Source of the DNA: Paenibacillus arenilitoris
GTDB taxonomy: Bacteria > Bacillota > Bacilli > Paenibacillales > Paenibacillaceae
Assembly (NCBI RefSeq): GCF_014705655.1
Contig: NZ_JACXIY010000027.1
Coordinates: 60,366 to 124,365, forward strand
Length of the DNA stretch: 64,000 bases
Reading direction: 5' to 3'
Position numbers and translations under genes: made by a program. The notes under the pieces were generated by a model. The model had not been told where the DNA came from. It saw nothing but the letters and a program-made list of their open reading frames with translations, and did not search any database. Below, one piece after another: positions 15,861-24,577 of the stretch. Positions within the stretch are counted from its first letter, which is position 1. Every line of letters begins with the position of its first letter.

Positions 15861-16428
15861 CTTTCTTGTTCTTATAGTAAACCAAATAGGCGCAAACTAA
15901 AACAAATACGGCGGCGATAATCGGCCATAGGACGGCGCGGGACGGAAACGCCGAGTGAACGAGGTCGGCCGCCCGCGCCATCGGCGGAATCGAGCCGCTG
16001 CCAAGCGGCGCGGCATAAGCGGCGGAGCCGTCGTGCTTCACGTTCCCGCTGCACAGGCCGGTCTCGAGCGATTTGCCCTTCGCATTGGCAAAGACCAGAT
16101 ACCGCTCCCCTTCCTCGAAGCGGAAGCCGCAAGTTGCCCCGTCTTCCGCCGTTATCACTTCGATCGTCCGGGCGACCTGTCCCTTCCATACCTCGTTCAC
16201 TTTGAAGGTCGCCTTCACCGTACGAACCTGCGGTTGGAACAAGGAAGCGGAGGACGATTTAACGGCTGCGACCTCTCCCTCGAACACGGCATGGCTCCGA
16301 TCCTTGCGTTCCGTAAGCGTTCCGGGCTCCGCGCACGAGCATGCGGCAGCTTGGGCAGGCAGGATCGCCATGCCGACCGTCAGCGTTAGCAAGGCGAGCA
16401 GCATCAGCGTCCCTCTTCTTAGCATCAT
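15853..16428 (-). CDS. Secreted, membrane-anchored TIMP/NTR-like protein
   Basis: A protein of 191 aa. A signal peptide (residues 1-28, ending AQAA) is followed directly by CSCAEPG, then VFEGEVAAVK, ATFKVNEVWKG and a second Cys pair region (ATCGFRFEEGERYLVFA, ETGLCSGNVK). This order of an N-terminal C-x-C, a beta-barrel with F-E-G and V-x-x-V-W-K-G, and later cysteines is that of bacterial netrin/TIMP-like (OB-fold) proteins. A C-terminal transmembrane helix (about 166-185) with a basic tail anchors it. The role in bacteria is unknown. Two adjacent ATG codons (16428, 16425) follow AAGGGGG; either may serve. It overlaps the convergent transporter stop. Confidence 0.75.
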   Translation of the reverse strand: MMLRRGTLMLLALLTLTVGMAILPAQAAACSCAEPGTLTERKDRSHAVFEGEVAAVKSSSASLFQPQVRTVKATFKVNEVWKGQVARTIEVITAEDGATCGFRFEEGERYLVFANAKGKSLETGLCSGNVKHDGSAAYAAPLGSGSIPPMARAADLVHSAFPSRAVLWPIIAAVFVLVCAYLVYYKNKKAR

Positions 16429-16509
16429 GGAATTTCCCCCTTCCGCCTTCTTAGACAAACTCGACTTAAGGTAAAGACGGCCAAATCGCCGTAAAAGTTG
16501 CATCATGCC

Positions 16510-16565
16510 AAAAATGGAAAAGGACGGGTATCCTCGGGCAACGCATTGCCTGAGCTCCCGTCCTT
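16510..16565 (-). terminator. Intrinsic terminator after the MMPL gene
   Basis: AAGGACGGG (16557-16565 read on the minus strand) pairs with CCCGTCCTT (16520-16528) across a 28-nt loop that can form an inner hairpin. A T-rich tract (16510-16519) follows. It begins 2-3 nt after the MMPL stop codon. Confidence 0.75.
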
Positions 16566-16567
16566 CT

Positions 16568-18799
16568 TTAATTCGCTTTTGCGGTTTGTTCGGGCTTATC
16601 GGCCAGCCCGGCTTTGCCGGGCCAGAAAGCCCGATTTCCGAGCAGCGCCGTGACGGCCGGCACGAGGAGCGGCCGGACAATGAACGTATCCATCAGCACG
16701 CCGATGGCGGTAATGACACCGAATTGGACGAGCACTTGAATCGGCAGCGTCGCGAGTACGGCGAACGTGGCGGCGAGAATGAGGCCCGCCGACGTAATAA
16801 CGCCCCCGGTGTCGCTTACGCCTTCCTTGATCGCCTGGCGCAGCGGCATCGTTCTCCGTTTGTTCCAGATGCTCGATATCATGAAAATGTTGTAATCTTC
16901 GCCCAGCGCGATTAAGAAGACGAACGCATACAGCGGGATCGCGCCTTGAATCGCTTCCGCGCCCATCCACTCGTGCAGTATGATCCATCCGAGTCCAAGA
17001 GCCGCCCCGTACGACAGCAGCACGGTAGCGATGAGATAGGCCGTTGCCGTGACGGATCGCAAATAGGCTAGCAGCAGGATCATGATCAACAAGACGACGA
17101 GCGGCATGATGACGCCATTGTCGCGATTCGTCAATTCCCTCGCGTCGTACTGCGCCGCCGTCTGCCCGGCTATCCATACGTTCTTCGCCGGCTCGCCGGA
17201 TCCTTCGATCGCGAGCGCCGATTCCGCCGCTTCGAAGAGACGCGGGATCGCTTCCATCGCCTCGCCCGAATACGGATTGTCGTTCAACACGACGGCGAAC
17301 GCGGCGTATTGAGGATCGACGGGGCTTAATTGCGGCTCCCGGACATGATCGACGATCGGCAATGCCGCAAGCCGATCCGTCATTCCAGGCAAGCCCGCTT
17401 CGTCCATCCGGACGATGACCGTAACGGGCGCCAGATCGCCCTGAGCGAAAGCTTCGGAGATGACCGAGAAGCCTTCTCTCGACGGCATATCCTCCGGGAA
17501 GGAGGACAGCAGGTCATACGTGTACTTGATTTGCGGCGTGAATCCCGCAAGCAAGCCGAGAACAAGCACGCATGAAATAACGACGGTCCATGGTCTCGCA
17601 ACGACGATTTGCCCGATTTTCGAGCCAAACGTTGCTTTGCCTTTCGCTCTGCTCCGATGAGGCTTCCCCGTCTTCGCGGCGCGCGCTTGCTCCATCGCTT
17701 CGGTTCGAGGGACGAACGGGAAGAAGGAGGCGCGGCCGAAGATGGCCAGCAAGGCGGGAATAAGCGTCAAGCTGGCGATGCCCATGATCAGGATCGACAG
17801 GCTGAACGGAACGGCAAAACGGTGATAAGCGCCATACTTGGCCGCTAGCAAGGCGAACAGCGACAGCACGACCGTGAACCCGCTCATGGCGATGGCGCCG
17901 GAAGAATCCTTGAACGCCTGCTTAAGCGCCTTCGTTTTATCGTGTTCCCGCAGCAGCTCCTGACGGAAATGCGAGATGAAGAACAAGCAATAATCGGTTC
18001 CGGCTCCGAACAACAGCACGGTCATGATCGATATCGCCTGCGCGTCGACCGTAATCCACCCTTCCCTCGCCATCCAGCCAAGCAGCGGGCTCGTCACGCC
18101 GTAGGCGAAGCCGACGCCGACGAGCGGCACGACCGCGAGGATCGGCGACCGGTAAATAAGGAGCAGCAGAATGAGGACGAGCAGCACCGTCGCGATCAGG
18201 AGCGATACGTCGGCTCCCATGAACAAGTCCGTGGCGTCCACCGATATGCCGACGGGTCCGGTAATGCGAACGCTCAGCTCGGATTCGTCGTCAACCGGCA
18301 CCGCGAACGGGTCGCTTCCGGCCTGCTCGCGAATGATCGACTGGATCGATGCCAAATTTTGCTTCAGCAGCCCGGTCTCCGTCAGCTCTGCGAACGTAAC
18401 CGGCTGCACGAGCGTCGATCCGTCTTCGGAGGCGTACCGAAGCAGCGAGGTTGCCGGCATTTCATGCAGCGGGAGCGATCCTTGCTGCGCTTCCAGCGGC
18501 TTGGCCGCGAGCGCCGACGACAACGACCGGATCCCCTCGAAATCGCCTTCCGTCAAGCCTCCTTCCCGGTGCCAGACGATGAGGGCGGGGATGCCGGAGT
18601 CGGTGGGAAAATATTGCTTCATGATCCGTTCGGCTTGAACGGACGGACTGTCCGCCTCCAAATTCAACGCATTGTTCTTCTCGTGATCGCCGACTTGCGG
18701 CAGCGCGATGCTAAGCCATACGGCCGCGACGATCCATGCAACCAGCGTGACGAAGCGGGTTGTTCTGCCGGCAACGAGCCCGGCAAGCTTCTCGAGCAT
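16568..18799 (-). CDS. MMPL-family RND-type transporter
   Basis: An inner-membrane transporter of 743 aa with two repeats, each one helix, a large extracytoplasmic loop and five helices. Landmarks are ADSPSVQAERIMKQYFPTDSG in loop 1, GAGTDYCLFFISHFRQELL in repeat 1, and ALGEDYNIFMISSIWNKR in repeat 2, containing the proton-relay Asp residues (GxxTDY / GEDYN). MMPL proteins move lipids, polyketides or drugs by proton exchange. The ATG at 18799 follows GGAGGATGG. It is divergent from a TetR gene that probably controls it. Confidence 0.92.
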   Translation of the reverse strand: MLEKLAGLVAGRTTRFVTLVAWIVAAVWLSIALPQVGDHEKNNALNLEADSPSVQAERIMKQYFPTDSGIPALIVWHREGGLTEGDFEGIRSLSSALAAKPLEAQQGSLPLHEMPATSLLRYASEDGSTLVQPVTFAELTETGLLKQNLASIQSIIREQAGSDPFAVPVDDESELSVRITGPVGISVDATDLFMGADVSLLIATVLLVLILLLLIYRSPILAVVPLVGVGFAYGVTSPLLGWMAREGWITVDAQAISIMTVLLFGAGTDYCLFFISHFRQELLREHDKTKALKQAFKDSSGAIAMSGFTVVLSLFALLAAKYGAYHRFAVPFSLSILIMGIASLTLIPALLAIFGRASFFPFVPRTEAMEQARAAKTGKPHRSRAKGKATFGSKIGQIVVARPWTVVISCVLVLGLLAGFTPQIKYTYDLLSSFPEDMPSREGFSVISEAFAQGDLAPVTVIVRMDEAGLPGMTDRLAALPIVDHVREPQLSPVDPQYAAFAVVLNDNPYSGEAMEAIPRLFEAAESALAIEGSGEPAKNVWIAGQTAAQYDARELTNRDNGVIMPLVVLLIMILLLAYLRSVTATAYLIATVLLSYGAALGLGWIILHEWMGAEAIQGAIPLYAFVFLIALGEDYNIFMISSIWNKRRTMPLRQAIKEGVSDTGGVITSAGLILAATFAVLATLPIQVLVQFGVITAIGVLMDTFIVRPLLVPAVTALLGNRAFWPGKAGLADKPEQTAKAN

Positions 18800-18870
18800 G
18801 ACTGGCCATCCTCCGTTTCCTTGTCCTTCGATTTCGATTACAATAGACAGATGCTTATAAATTAATTATA

Positions 18871-18886
18871 TATACCGAAAGGTTAA
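18871..18886. promoter_or_regulatory. Candidate TetR operator between the MMPL and TetR genes
   Basis: TATACCGAAAGGTTAA contains the perfect dyad ACC-GAAA-GGT inside an AT-rich stretch, and lies between the divergent start codons at 18799 and 18934. TATAAATTAATTATATAT-like -10 material flanks it. The dyad is short, so the assignment rests mainly on position. Confidence 0.4.
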
Positions 18887-18933
18887 TTTTACAATCTCAT
18901 TATTGCGACGTATGGAATGGAAGGATGACCGAC

Positions 18934-19551
18934 ATGGACGACAATCAAAAACGGAAGCCCGGACGCCCCAAAGGAGGGGCCGGTTCGACGCAGACGCATA
19001 TATTGCGCGCGGCCGCTTACCTGTTTATGGAGCAGGGCTACGAGAAGGTATCGCTCGAAGGCGTGGCGCAATCTTGCGGTGTAACGAAAGCCAGCGTATA
19101 CTACTACTTCGATAACAAAAGCGTGCTATTCACGGAATCGCTCCTGTTCGTGCTACGATCGGCGTACGATCACACGGAAAAAATCATAAACGGCGAGGGG
19201 ACGCTGCAAGAGCGGCTGACGGTCGTGGCGAGCAGGCACATGAGCAATGCACACCTCGAATTCGAAACAATGATGCGGGAAGCGGCCGAAGGGTTGTCGG
19301 CGGAGCAAATCGCCCGCATCCGCGACAGCGAGCGGGCCATTCACGAGCTGCTTGCCGGCGTATTCCGCAAGGCGATGGAAGCCGGCGAGATTACGCGCGG
19401 CGACGAGCTGCTCTGCGCACACCTGTTCACGGCGATGCTGAGCGTAAAAAACCGCAAAGAGATCGTAAATGTTCACAAATCGGCGGAACAAGCGGCCGAA
19501 GAAATCGTAAAATTATTGATGACGGGGCTTGTCCCCCGAACGACATCCTAA
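18934..19551 (+). CDS. TetR/AcrR-family transcriptional regulator
   Basis: A protein of 205 aa. The basic N terminus (NQKRKPGRPKGG) precedes a TetR DNA-binding domain: ILRAAAYLFMEQGYEKVSLEGVAQSCGVTKASVYYYFDNKSVLF, with the recognition helix near residues 42-52. The C-terminal domain is the ligand/dimer region. I chose the ATG at 18934 since GGAAGG lies 9 nt upstream; the ATG at 18925 abuts that site. It is divergent from the MMPL pump gene and upstream of a DUF3817 gene, so it probably represses both. Confidence 0.9.
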   Translation: MDDNQKRKPGRPKGGAGSTQTHILRAAAYLFMEQGYEKVSLEGVAQSCGVTKASVYYYFDNKSVLFTESLLFVLRSAYDHTEKIINGEGTLQERLTVVASRHMSNAHLEFETMMREAAEGLSAEQIARIRDSERAIHELLAGVFRKAMEAGEITRGDELLCAHLFTAMLSVKNRKEIVNVHKSAEQAAEEIVKLLMTGLVPRTTS

Positions 19552-19568
19552 CATTCGGAGGTTAGTTT

Positions 19569-19862
19569 ATGCTCAAAACCGCGCTGGGCCGGCTTCGCAT
19601 CGTCGGCTTGCTGGAAGGGATCTCCTTCCTCGTGCTGCTTCTGATCGCGATGCCGCTCAAATACTGGGCCGATATGCCCGACGCCGTCATGATCGCCGGC
19701 AGCCTGCACGGGGCGTTATTTATTCTTTACATGCTGGCCGGCCTTCACGTTTGGATCGTTCACCGCTGGTCGATCGGTAAGGTCGCGCTCGCTTTTATCG
19801 CCGCCTTCCTCCCGTTCGGCCCGTTCGTGCTCGACCGGAAGCTGCTGCGGGAAGAGAAATAG
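19569..19862 (+). CDS. DUF3817 small membrane protein
   Basis: A protein of 97 aa with three hydrophobic segments. The block LRIVGLLEGISFLVLLLIAMPLKYWADMPDAVMIAGSLHG is characteristic of the DUF3817 (YdzA-like) family. An embedded KYW and an HG-containing second helix are seen, and the protein ends with a charged tail. It has GGAGG 7 nt before the ATG and follows the TetR gene by 17 nt, so the two are probably one transcript ending at 19878-19916. The function is unknown. Confidence 0.85.
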   Translation: MLKTALGRLRIVGLLEGISFLVLLLIAMPLKYWADMPDAVMIAGSLHGALFILYMLAGLHVWIVHRWSIGKVALAFIAAFLPFGPFVLDRKLLREEK

Positions 19863-19877
19863 CCGCCGCAACGACAA

Positions 19878-19916
19878 AACAAGCGGACCCGCCTCCAAGA
19901 AGCGGGTCCGCTTGTT
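19878..19916. terminator. Bidirectional terminator between DUF3817 and uppP
   Basis: A perfect 15-bp stem (19878-19892 with 19902-19916) starts AACAAGCGGACCCGC and closes on a 9-nt loop. The arms end in TT on both strands. It lies between convergent genes and probably stops both transcripts. Confidence 0.82.
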
Positions 19917-19943
19917 TCGGTGAAAGCTTTGTCCTGGCGTCCG

Positions 19944-20732
19944 TTACAAAATAATGAAATAAAAAAGGGCCGCAAGCGCGAAACGGTAATACGCAAACCA
20001 GGAAAGCTTGATTTTCTTCATCAGGTTGATGAAGGTGACGACCGCGACCATCGCGACGACGAACGCGGCGATCAGGCCGATGAGGAACAGCGGCAGATCC
20101 GCCATCGTTAGAAACTCGCGGCTCTTGATCAGATCGACGCCGCTTGCTCCGGCCATGATCGGCACCGATACGATGAACGTAAATTCCGCCGCCGCCTTCT
20201 GGCTCGCCCCGAACAGCATGCCGCCGGAAATCGTCGAGCCCGAACGGGAGAAGCCCGGCCACAGCGCCAGCACCTGGAAGCAGCCGACCGCGAACGCCTG
20301 CTTATAGGTGATGTCGTCGAGCTCCTCCGCGGACGGCTTCTTCCTCACCCGGTCCGCGACGATCATCAGGATGCCGCCCGCGACAAGCCCGATCAGCACG
20401 GTCTGCGGACCGAACAAGTACTGCTTGATCAAGCCGTGCAGCAGCACGGCGCAGACGCCGGCGGGGATTAAGGCAAGCAGAATATGTAACGCGTTGAGCC
20501 CCGAGCCCTTCCCGAACTTGAAGTTGAGCAGGCTCGCGAACCGCTGGCGGTACAGCACGAGCACGGCGAGCACCGCCCCGAACTGAATGACGACCTCGAA
20601 CGTCTTCGCCCGCTCGCCCGTAAAGTTCAGAAGGTCCGCCGTCAAGATCAAATGACCGGTTGACGATACGGGCAAAAACTCCGTCAAGCCTTCCACGATG
20701 CCCATGATTATGGCATTAATTAAATCGCCCAA
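19944..20732 (-). CDS. uppP: Undecaprenyl-diphosphate phosphatase
   Basis: BacA/UppP of 262 aa, a multi-pass membrane phosphatase that recycles the C55 lipid carrier of peptidoglycan synthesis and confers bacitracin tolerance. It has the family motifs EGLTEFLPVSSTGHL (14-28, with Glu14 and Glu18) and PGFSRSGSTISGGM. The start is TTG at 20732, supported by AAGGAGAG 7 nt upstream. The next ATG falls inside the first helix. It lies 52 nt after the CBS-domain transporter gene in the same direction. Confidence 0.95.
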   Translation of the reverse strand: MGDLINAIIMGIVEGLTEFLPVSSTGHLILTADLLNFTGERAKTFEVVIQFGAVLAVLVLYRQRFASLLNFKFGKGSGLNALHILLALIPAGVCAVLLHGLIKQYLFGPQTVLIGLVAGGILMIVADRVRKKPSAEELDDITYKQAFAVGCFQVLALWPGFSRSGSTISGGMLFGASQKAAAEFTFIVSVPIMAGASGVDLIKSREFLTMADLPLFLIGLIAAFVVAMVAVVTFINLMKKIKLSWFAYYRFALAALFYFIIL

Positions 20733-20784
20733 CGCTCCACTCTCCTTCTCCGTCCGATTGCAATGTCGGCTTCTCTATACATGC

Positions 20785-22098
20785 TTATGCATGTCCGTAT
20801 TCGCCAATCTCATTTTCCGATAAATCGGTATGGATTTCAATCTTCCGGATCCGGTTATTGTCGCGTTCGCGAATAATAAACGTCAAATTGTCGAACGTCC
20901 AGGGCTCGCCGACCGGAAGCTCCGGCTTCTGATTGAACAGCCAGCCGCCGATCGAGTCGACGTCGTCGCATTCCAATTGCGTGCCGGCCGCCGCGTTCAC
21001 CTCGCTGATCAGCGCCTTGCCGTCCACGAGATATCGCTGCGGTTCGATCGCTTCGATCTCCTTCACCTCGTCCTCGTCGAACTCGTCGCGGATCTCGCCG
21101 ACGATTTCCTCGATAATGTCCTCAATCGTGATGAGGCCCGCCGTGCCGCCGTATTCGTCAAGCAGCAGCGCGATATGAACGCGTTCCTGCTGCATCCGCT
21201 TCAGCAGCTTCTTGATCGGCGTCACCTCCGGCACCGACATGACCGGCTGCAGCAGCGAGCGAAGGTCGAGCTCGCGGTCGGAGTCGTAATGGAGGAAAAA
21301 CTGCTTCGTATTCAGAATGCCGATAATATTGTCCTTGCTCCCTTTCGCCACCGGAAACCGCGTATACTGCTCCCTCTTGATCGTCTCGACGTTCTCTTCA
21401 CGCGACCGCTCGATGTCGAGGCAGATCATGTCCGTCCTCGGAACCATAATCTCGCGCGCAAGCCGTTCGTCGAATTCGAAGATCCGGCTGACGTAGCCGT
21501 ATTCGCTCATGTTGATTTTGCCGCTCTCGTAGCTCTCCGACAAAATAATGCGGATCTCTTCCTCCGAATGCGCCTCGTGCTCGTGGGCAGGCTTGAAGCC
21601 GAACAGGCGAACGAGACCGTTCGCCGACCCGTTCAGCAGCCAGATGAAAGGGTACATCACTTTATAGAACACGATGATGATCGGAGCCGTAAGCTGACTG
21701 ATTCGCTCCGACATAATGATGGCGAGAGATTTCGGGAACAGCTCGCCGAGTACGACGTGCATGTACGTCACGATGACGAAGGAGATGACGAACGACAGCA
21801 GCGTGCTGAGATCGCCCTCGATGCCCAGCCTGTCGAAGAGCGGATGCAGAAGCTGCTCGATCGTCGGTTCCCCGAGCCAGCCGAGCCCGAGCGCCGTAAT
21901 CGTAATGCCCAGCTGGCAGGCGGATAAGTAGCCGTCCAAATTGGTTGTGACCCGCTCGACCGCCTTCGCGTTTTTGACCTTCTCGGCGACCATTTGGTTG
22001 ACGCGGCTTGACCGCATTCGAATAATGGCGAACTCCGTCGCGACGAAGAACGCGGTGAATCCGAGCAGCAGGGCGAACACCAGAAGCTTTAATACCAT
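20785..22098 (-). CDS. CNNM/CorC-type hemolysin family protein (CBS domains)
   Basis: A protein of 437 aa. An N-terminal DUF21/CNNM membrane domain with four helices (residues about 1-200, containing DGYLSACQLGITITALGLGWLGEP) is followed by a CBS pair (MVPRTDMICLD to GLITIEDIIEEIVGEIRDEF). A C-terminal CorC/HlyC transporter-associated domain follows (DGKALISEVNAAAGTQL). Members are Mg or divalent-cation exporters or related. The ATG at 22098 follows AAGGAG. The gene before it (Lin0512) is 31 nt upstream. Confidence 0.92.
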   Translation of the reverse strand: MVLKLLVFALLLGFTAFFVATEFAIIRMRSSRVNQMVAEKVKNAKAVERVTTNLDGYLSACQLGITITALGLGWLGEPTIEQLLHPLFDRLGIEGDLSTLLSFVISFVIVTYMHVVLGELFPKSLAIIMSERISQLTAPIIIVFYKVMYPFIWLLNGSANGLVRLFGFKPAHEHEAHSEEEIRIILSESYESGKINMSEYGYVSRIFEFDERLAREIMVPRTDMICLDIERSREENVETIKREQYTRFPVAKGSKDNIIGILNTKQFFLHYDSDRELDLRSLLQPVMSVPEVTPIKKLLKRMQQERVHIALLLDEYGGTAGLITIEDIIEEIVGEIRDEFDEDEVKEIEAIEPQRYLVDGKALISEVNAAAGTQLECDDVDSIGGWLFNQKPELPVGEPWTFDNLTFIIRERDNNRIRKIEIHTDLSENEIGEYGHA

Positions 22099-22129
22099 CG
22101 AAGTCTCCTTCTGGCAGTTGGTGATGCGT

Positions 22130-22489
22130 TTAGTAGCCTACCTCGACCGACGCGATCACGACGTAGATCAGATCGTTCTTGTCCTCCTTTTCGGGCAGGA
22201 CGACGCCGCTCGTCGTCAGCATGCCGCCGTCGGTCAGCTCGACCGTCACTTGGCCGTAAGGCAGGGCGGCCTTCACCTGATCGACGTCGAGCAGTTCCTT
22301 GTCGCAAGGCAGCGCCAGCTTCACCCGCACCTTCATGTTGTCCAGGCTGCCGCCCGGCAGGACGGAACGAAGTCCCGGCATCGAATTGTGGTGAATGGCG
22401 TTCTGAACCGCCCGGATCGAGGCTTTCGTTATGTTCTGGCCGTGCAGGTCGCATCCCATGCCGATTTCTATGAAAAATAGGTTGTCCAC
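22130..22489 (-). CDS. Lin0512-family conserved protein
   Basis: A small protein of 119 aa matching the Lin0512 family known from Firmicutes and cyanobacteria: FIEIGMGCDLHGQN at the start, TKASIRAVQNAIHHNSMPGL and the end YVVIASVEVGY. The function is unknown; some homologues form ring-like oligomers. The start is GTG at 22489 with AAGGAGAG 9 nt upstream. No membrane or secretion signal. Confidence 0.85.
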   Translation of the reverse strand: MDNLFFIEIGMGCDLHGQNITKASIRAVQNAIHHNSMPGLRSVLPGGSLDNMKVRVKLALPCDKELLDVDQVKAALPYGQVTVELTDGGMLTTSGVVLPEKEDKNDLIYVVIASVEVGY

Positions 22490-22536
22490 TTAAGCAGTCT
22501 CTCCTTTATTAACCAAATTCATACGATTTGCACCGG

Positions 22537-23676
22537 TTACCAGGGTACTTCGTCGTCATGGCCGGCTGGCTGTGCCGCGGCTTCCTCTCCGTCCGCGCTT
22601 TCGGACGGCTTCCCGCTGCCGATAAGTGGCATGATTTGCTCCAAATCTTGCGGCTGCAGCAGCTCGACCGGCGACATGCCTTTGTCGAACTGGAAGGCGT
22701 CGCCTTCGATGACGACGACGTATCGGCCGTTGTGCTTGGCAAAATGAATCGAAGCCCCGAAATCGGCCAGCAGCCCTCTGACCGTCACGCCGTCCAGCTT
22801 GAACGCGAACGGAAGATCCGGCTTCTGCTCGACGAGCGCGGCCGCCGCGACCTCCACCTGCTCCTGCGGCCACCATTCCTGCAAATCGCGCTTCTCGCTG
22901 GCCGCCCATACTTCGACCGCGTTCTCCTCCTCGCGCCGCTCGGTGCTCTCGTCCTCCTGCCACTTGTCGGCGATGTATTGATGCACCATCTCGACGACCT
23001 GCTCGCCCATAACCTCCGGAAGAGGCTTCTCGTACGAGACGTACTTCAAGAAATCCTCGAAATAACGGGCATGCGAGGCTTGATGGATCTTCAGCTCCCA
23101 CTGCTCCAGCATGCCCTCCTCGGGCATATGCGGATATTGGATCGACTTGATGCTGCGGGCGCTGATCGCCATCTCCACCTGCGAGATCAGGTTGCGCTCG
23201 TCGGAGATGCGGGCGATCTTCGGCTCGAAATCGCATTTCAGCAAAAATAAAAACGGCTCGTCGAAATACGTATTCAGCTTCGATAAGGCGACGACGAACG
23301 CGCCTCCCCGAACGGCGCTCGTATCCATGTAAATGCGGACGAGCTCGTCGGCGATGCCGATGAACCTCTCCTTCGAATCCGCGTCGCGCAGCCGCTGGAA
23401 CAAATTGTAGTTCTGGTTGCTGCCGAGCTCGTAGCCCGGCTCCACCATGAACCGGCCGATCTTCGTCGGGGCGCCGGCCGAATTCGGGTTGCGCTCGACC
23501 TTTCGCTTCACGATCCGCTTGAACTCGTCGTCCAGAAACTTCTGAATTTCGCTGTCCTCGTACGTATCCGCGTCAAGCGTCTGGTAATGCTTGAACCGCT
23601 TGCCGGACGACGTCGCGCTTTCTTCCCCATCGGTATGAATCACGAAAAAAGACAAATATTGCAGGTGAAAATCCAC
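22537..23676 (-). CDS. DUF3900-like cytoplasmic protein
   Basis: A protein of 379 aa without membrane segments. It starts MDFHLQYLSFFVIHTDGEESATSSGKRF and ends with an acidic low-complexity tail (SADGEEAAAQPAGHDDEVPW). I place it in the DUF3900 family of Bacilli from the overall pattern, with moderate confidence. The N-terminal two thirds look loosely like nucleoid-associated or phage-type 37-kDa proteins (FLDDEFKRIVKRKVERNP, AVRGGAFVVALSKLNTYFDEPFLFLLKCDFE). The start is GTG at 23676, two nucleotides after the EcsC stop codon, indicating coupling. The function is unknown. Confidence 0.7.
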   Translation of the reverse strand: MDFHLQYLSFFVIHTDGEESATSSGKRFKHYQTLDADTYEDSEIQKFLDDEFKRIVKRKVERNPNSAGAPTKIGRFMVEPGYELGSNQNYNLFQRLRDADSKERFIGIADELVRIYMDTSAVRGGAFVVALSKLNTYFDEPFLFLLKCDFEPKIARISDERNLISQVEMAISARSIKSIQYPHMPEEGMLEQWELKIHQASHARYFEDFLKYVSYEKPLPEVMGEQVVEMVHQYIADKWQEDESTERREEENAVEVWAASEKRDLQEWWPQEQVEVAAAALVEQKPDLPFAFKLDGVTVRGLLADFGASIHFAKHNGRYVVVIEGDAFQFDKGMSPVELLQPQDLEQIMPLIGSGKPSESADGEEAAAQPAGHDDEVPW

Positions 23677-23678
23677 GT

Positions 23679-24506
23679 TTAATGACCGCCCTCCGCCAGC
23701 TTGATCAACACTCTTCTTTTCCTGTAAAGCATCGTTGCCGCTTCCGCCACGTCGCTTAGCATCCCGCGGTTAATGAACGCGCCGAACAGCATGCCGGCGA
23801 TCGGGATCATCTGGAACAGCTTCTTCCAGCCGAAGTTGTCGCGGTAGACGGCGACGACCTCGCGCCAGCCTTGCAGCTGCGACAGCATTTGCCGGCTCCG
23901 TCCGTCCGAATCGTAGGCGCTCAGCTCCTCGAGAATCGCTTTTTTGCCGACGATATCGGAAGAGGCGAACTGCATCACCTTGACGGCAAATATCCGCTCT
24001 TCCTTCAACTTCGGATCGAAGCCGTAGCAAATGGCGATTTCCTGAATGATCTTGAGCGACAGCCCGAGAATCGCCGGAATGTCGACCGCCAAGGTGAACA
24101 TGCCGCCGAAGCCCGTCGTCGCGCCTTGAATCGTCGCCATCTTCGAGCGGCTGGAAGCGAGCCCTGCAGCCGCCTGATTCATGACCGCAATCGGCAGAGC
24201 CCCGGCTTCCTCGAGCGTAAGCGGCTCTTCAAGCGGACGCTTCTCGCCGGCCGGGACCGAATGGCGCCGCAGCTGATCCAGAACCGAGCGCTCGGACACC
24301 AAATATTTGCCGCCGTTTTGAATATAGCCGCCGACTTCATCGACCGCTTGGCCGATTTTTTCCTGAAGGAATTTAGGGGTCAGCTTATCCAGCAGCAGGA
24401 ACGGGAGCCGACCGAGCTTCTCCCAGAACCACAAATCCTTCTGCCCGCGCTCCCATTCCTCGATTTCCTTTAATGACGTTTGCAAATTTTGTTTCGTATC
24501 CTGCAC
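23679..24506 (-). CDS. EcsC family protein
   Basis: A protein of 275 aa with the EcsC domain: WFWEKLGRLPFLLLDKLTPKFLQEKIGQAV, a hydrophobic GATTGFGGMFTLAVDIPAILGLSLKIIQEIAICYGFD centre and AYDSDGRSRQMLSQL. EcsC is the third gene of the B. subtilis ecs ABC locus, but here there is no ABC pair next to it. The family is soluble or peripheral and of unknown action. The start is GTG at 24506 with AGGAGAG 9 nt upstream. It is followed immediately by the DUF3900-like gene. Confidence 0.85.
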   Translation of the reverse strand: MQDTKQNLQTSLKEIEEWERGQKDLWFWEKLGRLPFLLLDKLTPKFLQEKIGQAVDEVGGYIQNGGKYLVSERSVLDQLRRHSVPAGEKRPLEEPLTLEEAGALPIAVMNQAAAGLASSRSKMATIQGATTGFGGMFTLAVDIPAILGLSLKIIQEIAICYGFDPKLKEERIFAVKVMQFASSDIVGKKAILEELSAYDSDGRSRQMLSQLQGWREVVAVYRDNFGWKKLFQMIPIAGMLFGAFINRGMLSDVAEAATMLYRKRRVLIKLAEGGH

Positions 24507-24577
24507 CGGCGTTCACTCTCCTGTTTAGATTAGGTTGTTATACGACCGATGCAGCCTTTCGGATTCGCCATTGGCGC

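Noticed and set aside
20766..20781. Palindrome ACATGC-TTAT-GCATGT near the CBS-transporter stop
   Set aside because: It is short, lacks a T-run and overlaps the stop region; there is no reason to call it a terminator or an operator.
20830..21927. Plus-strand ORF of 365 codons
   Set aside because: It is the shadow of the CBS-domain transporter gene on the other strand, rich in Asp, Arg and His, with no homology or ribosome site.
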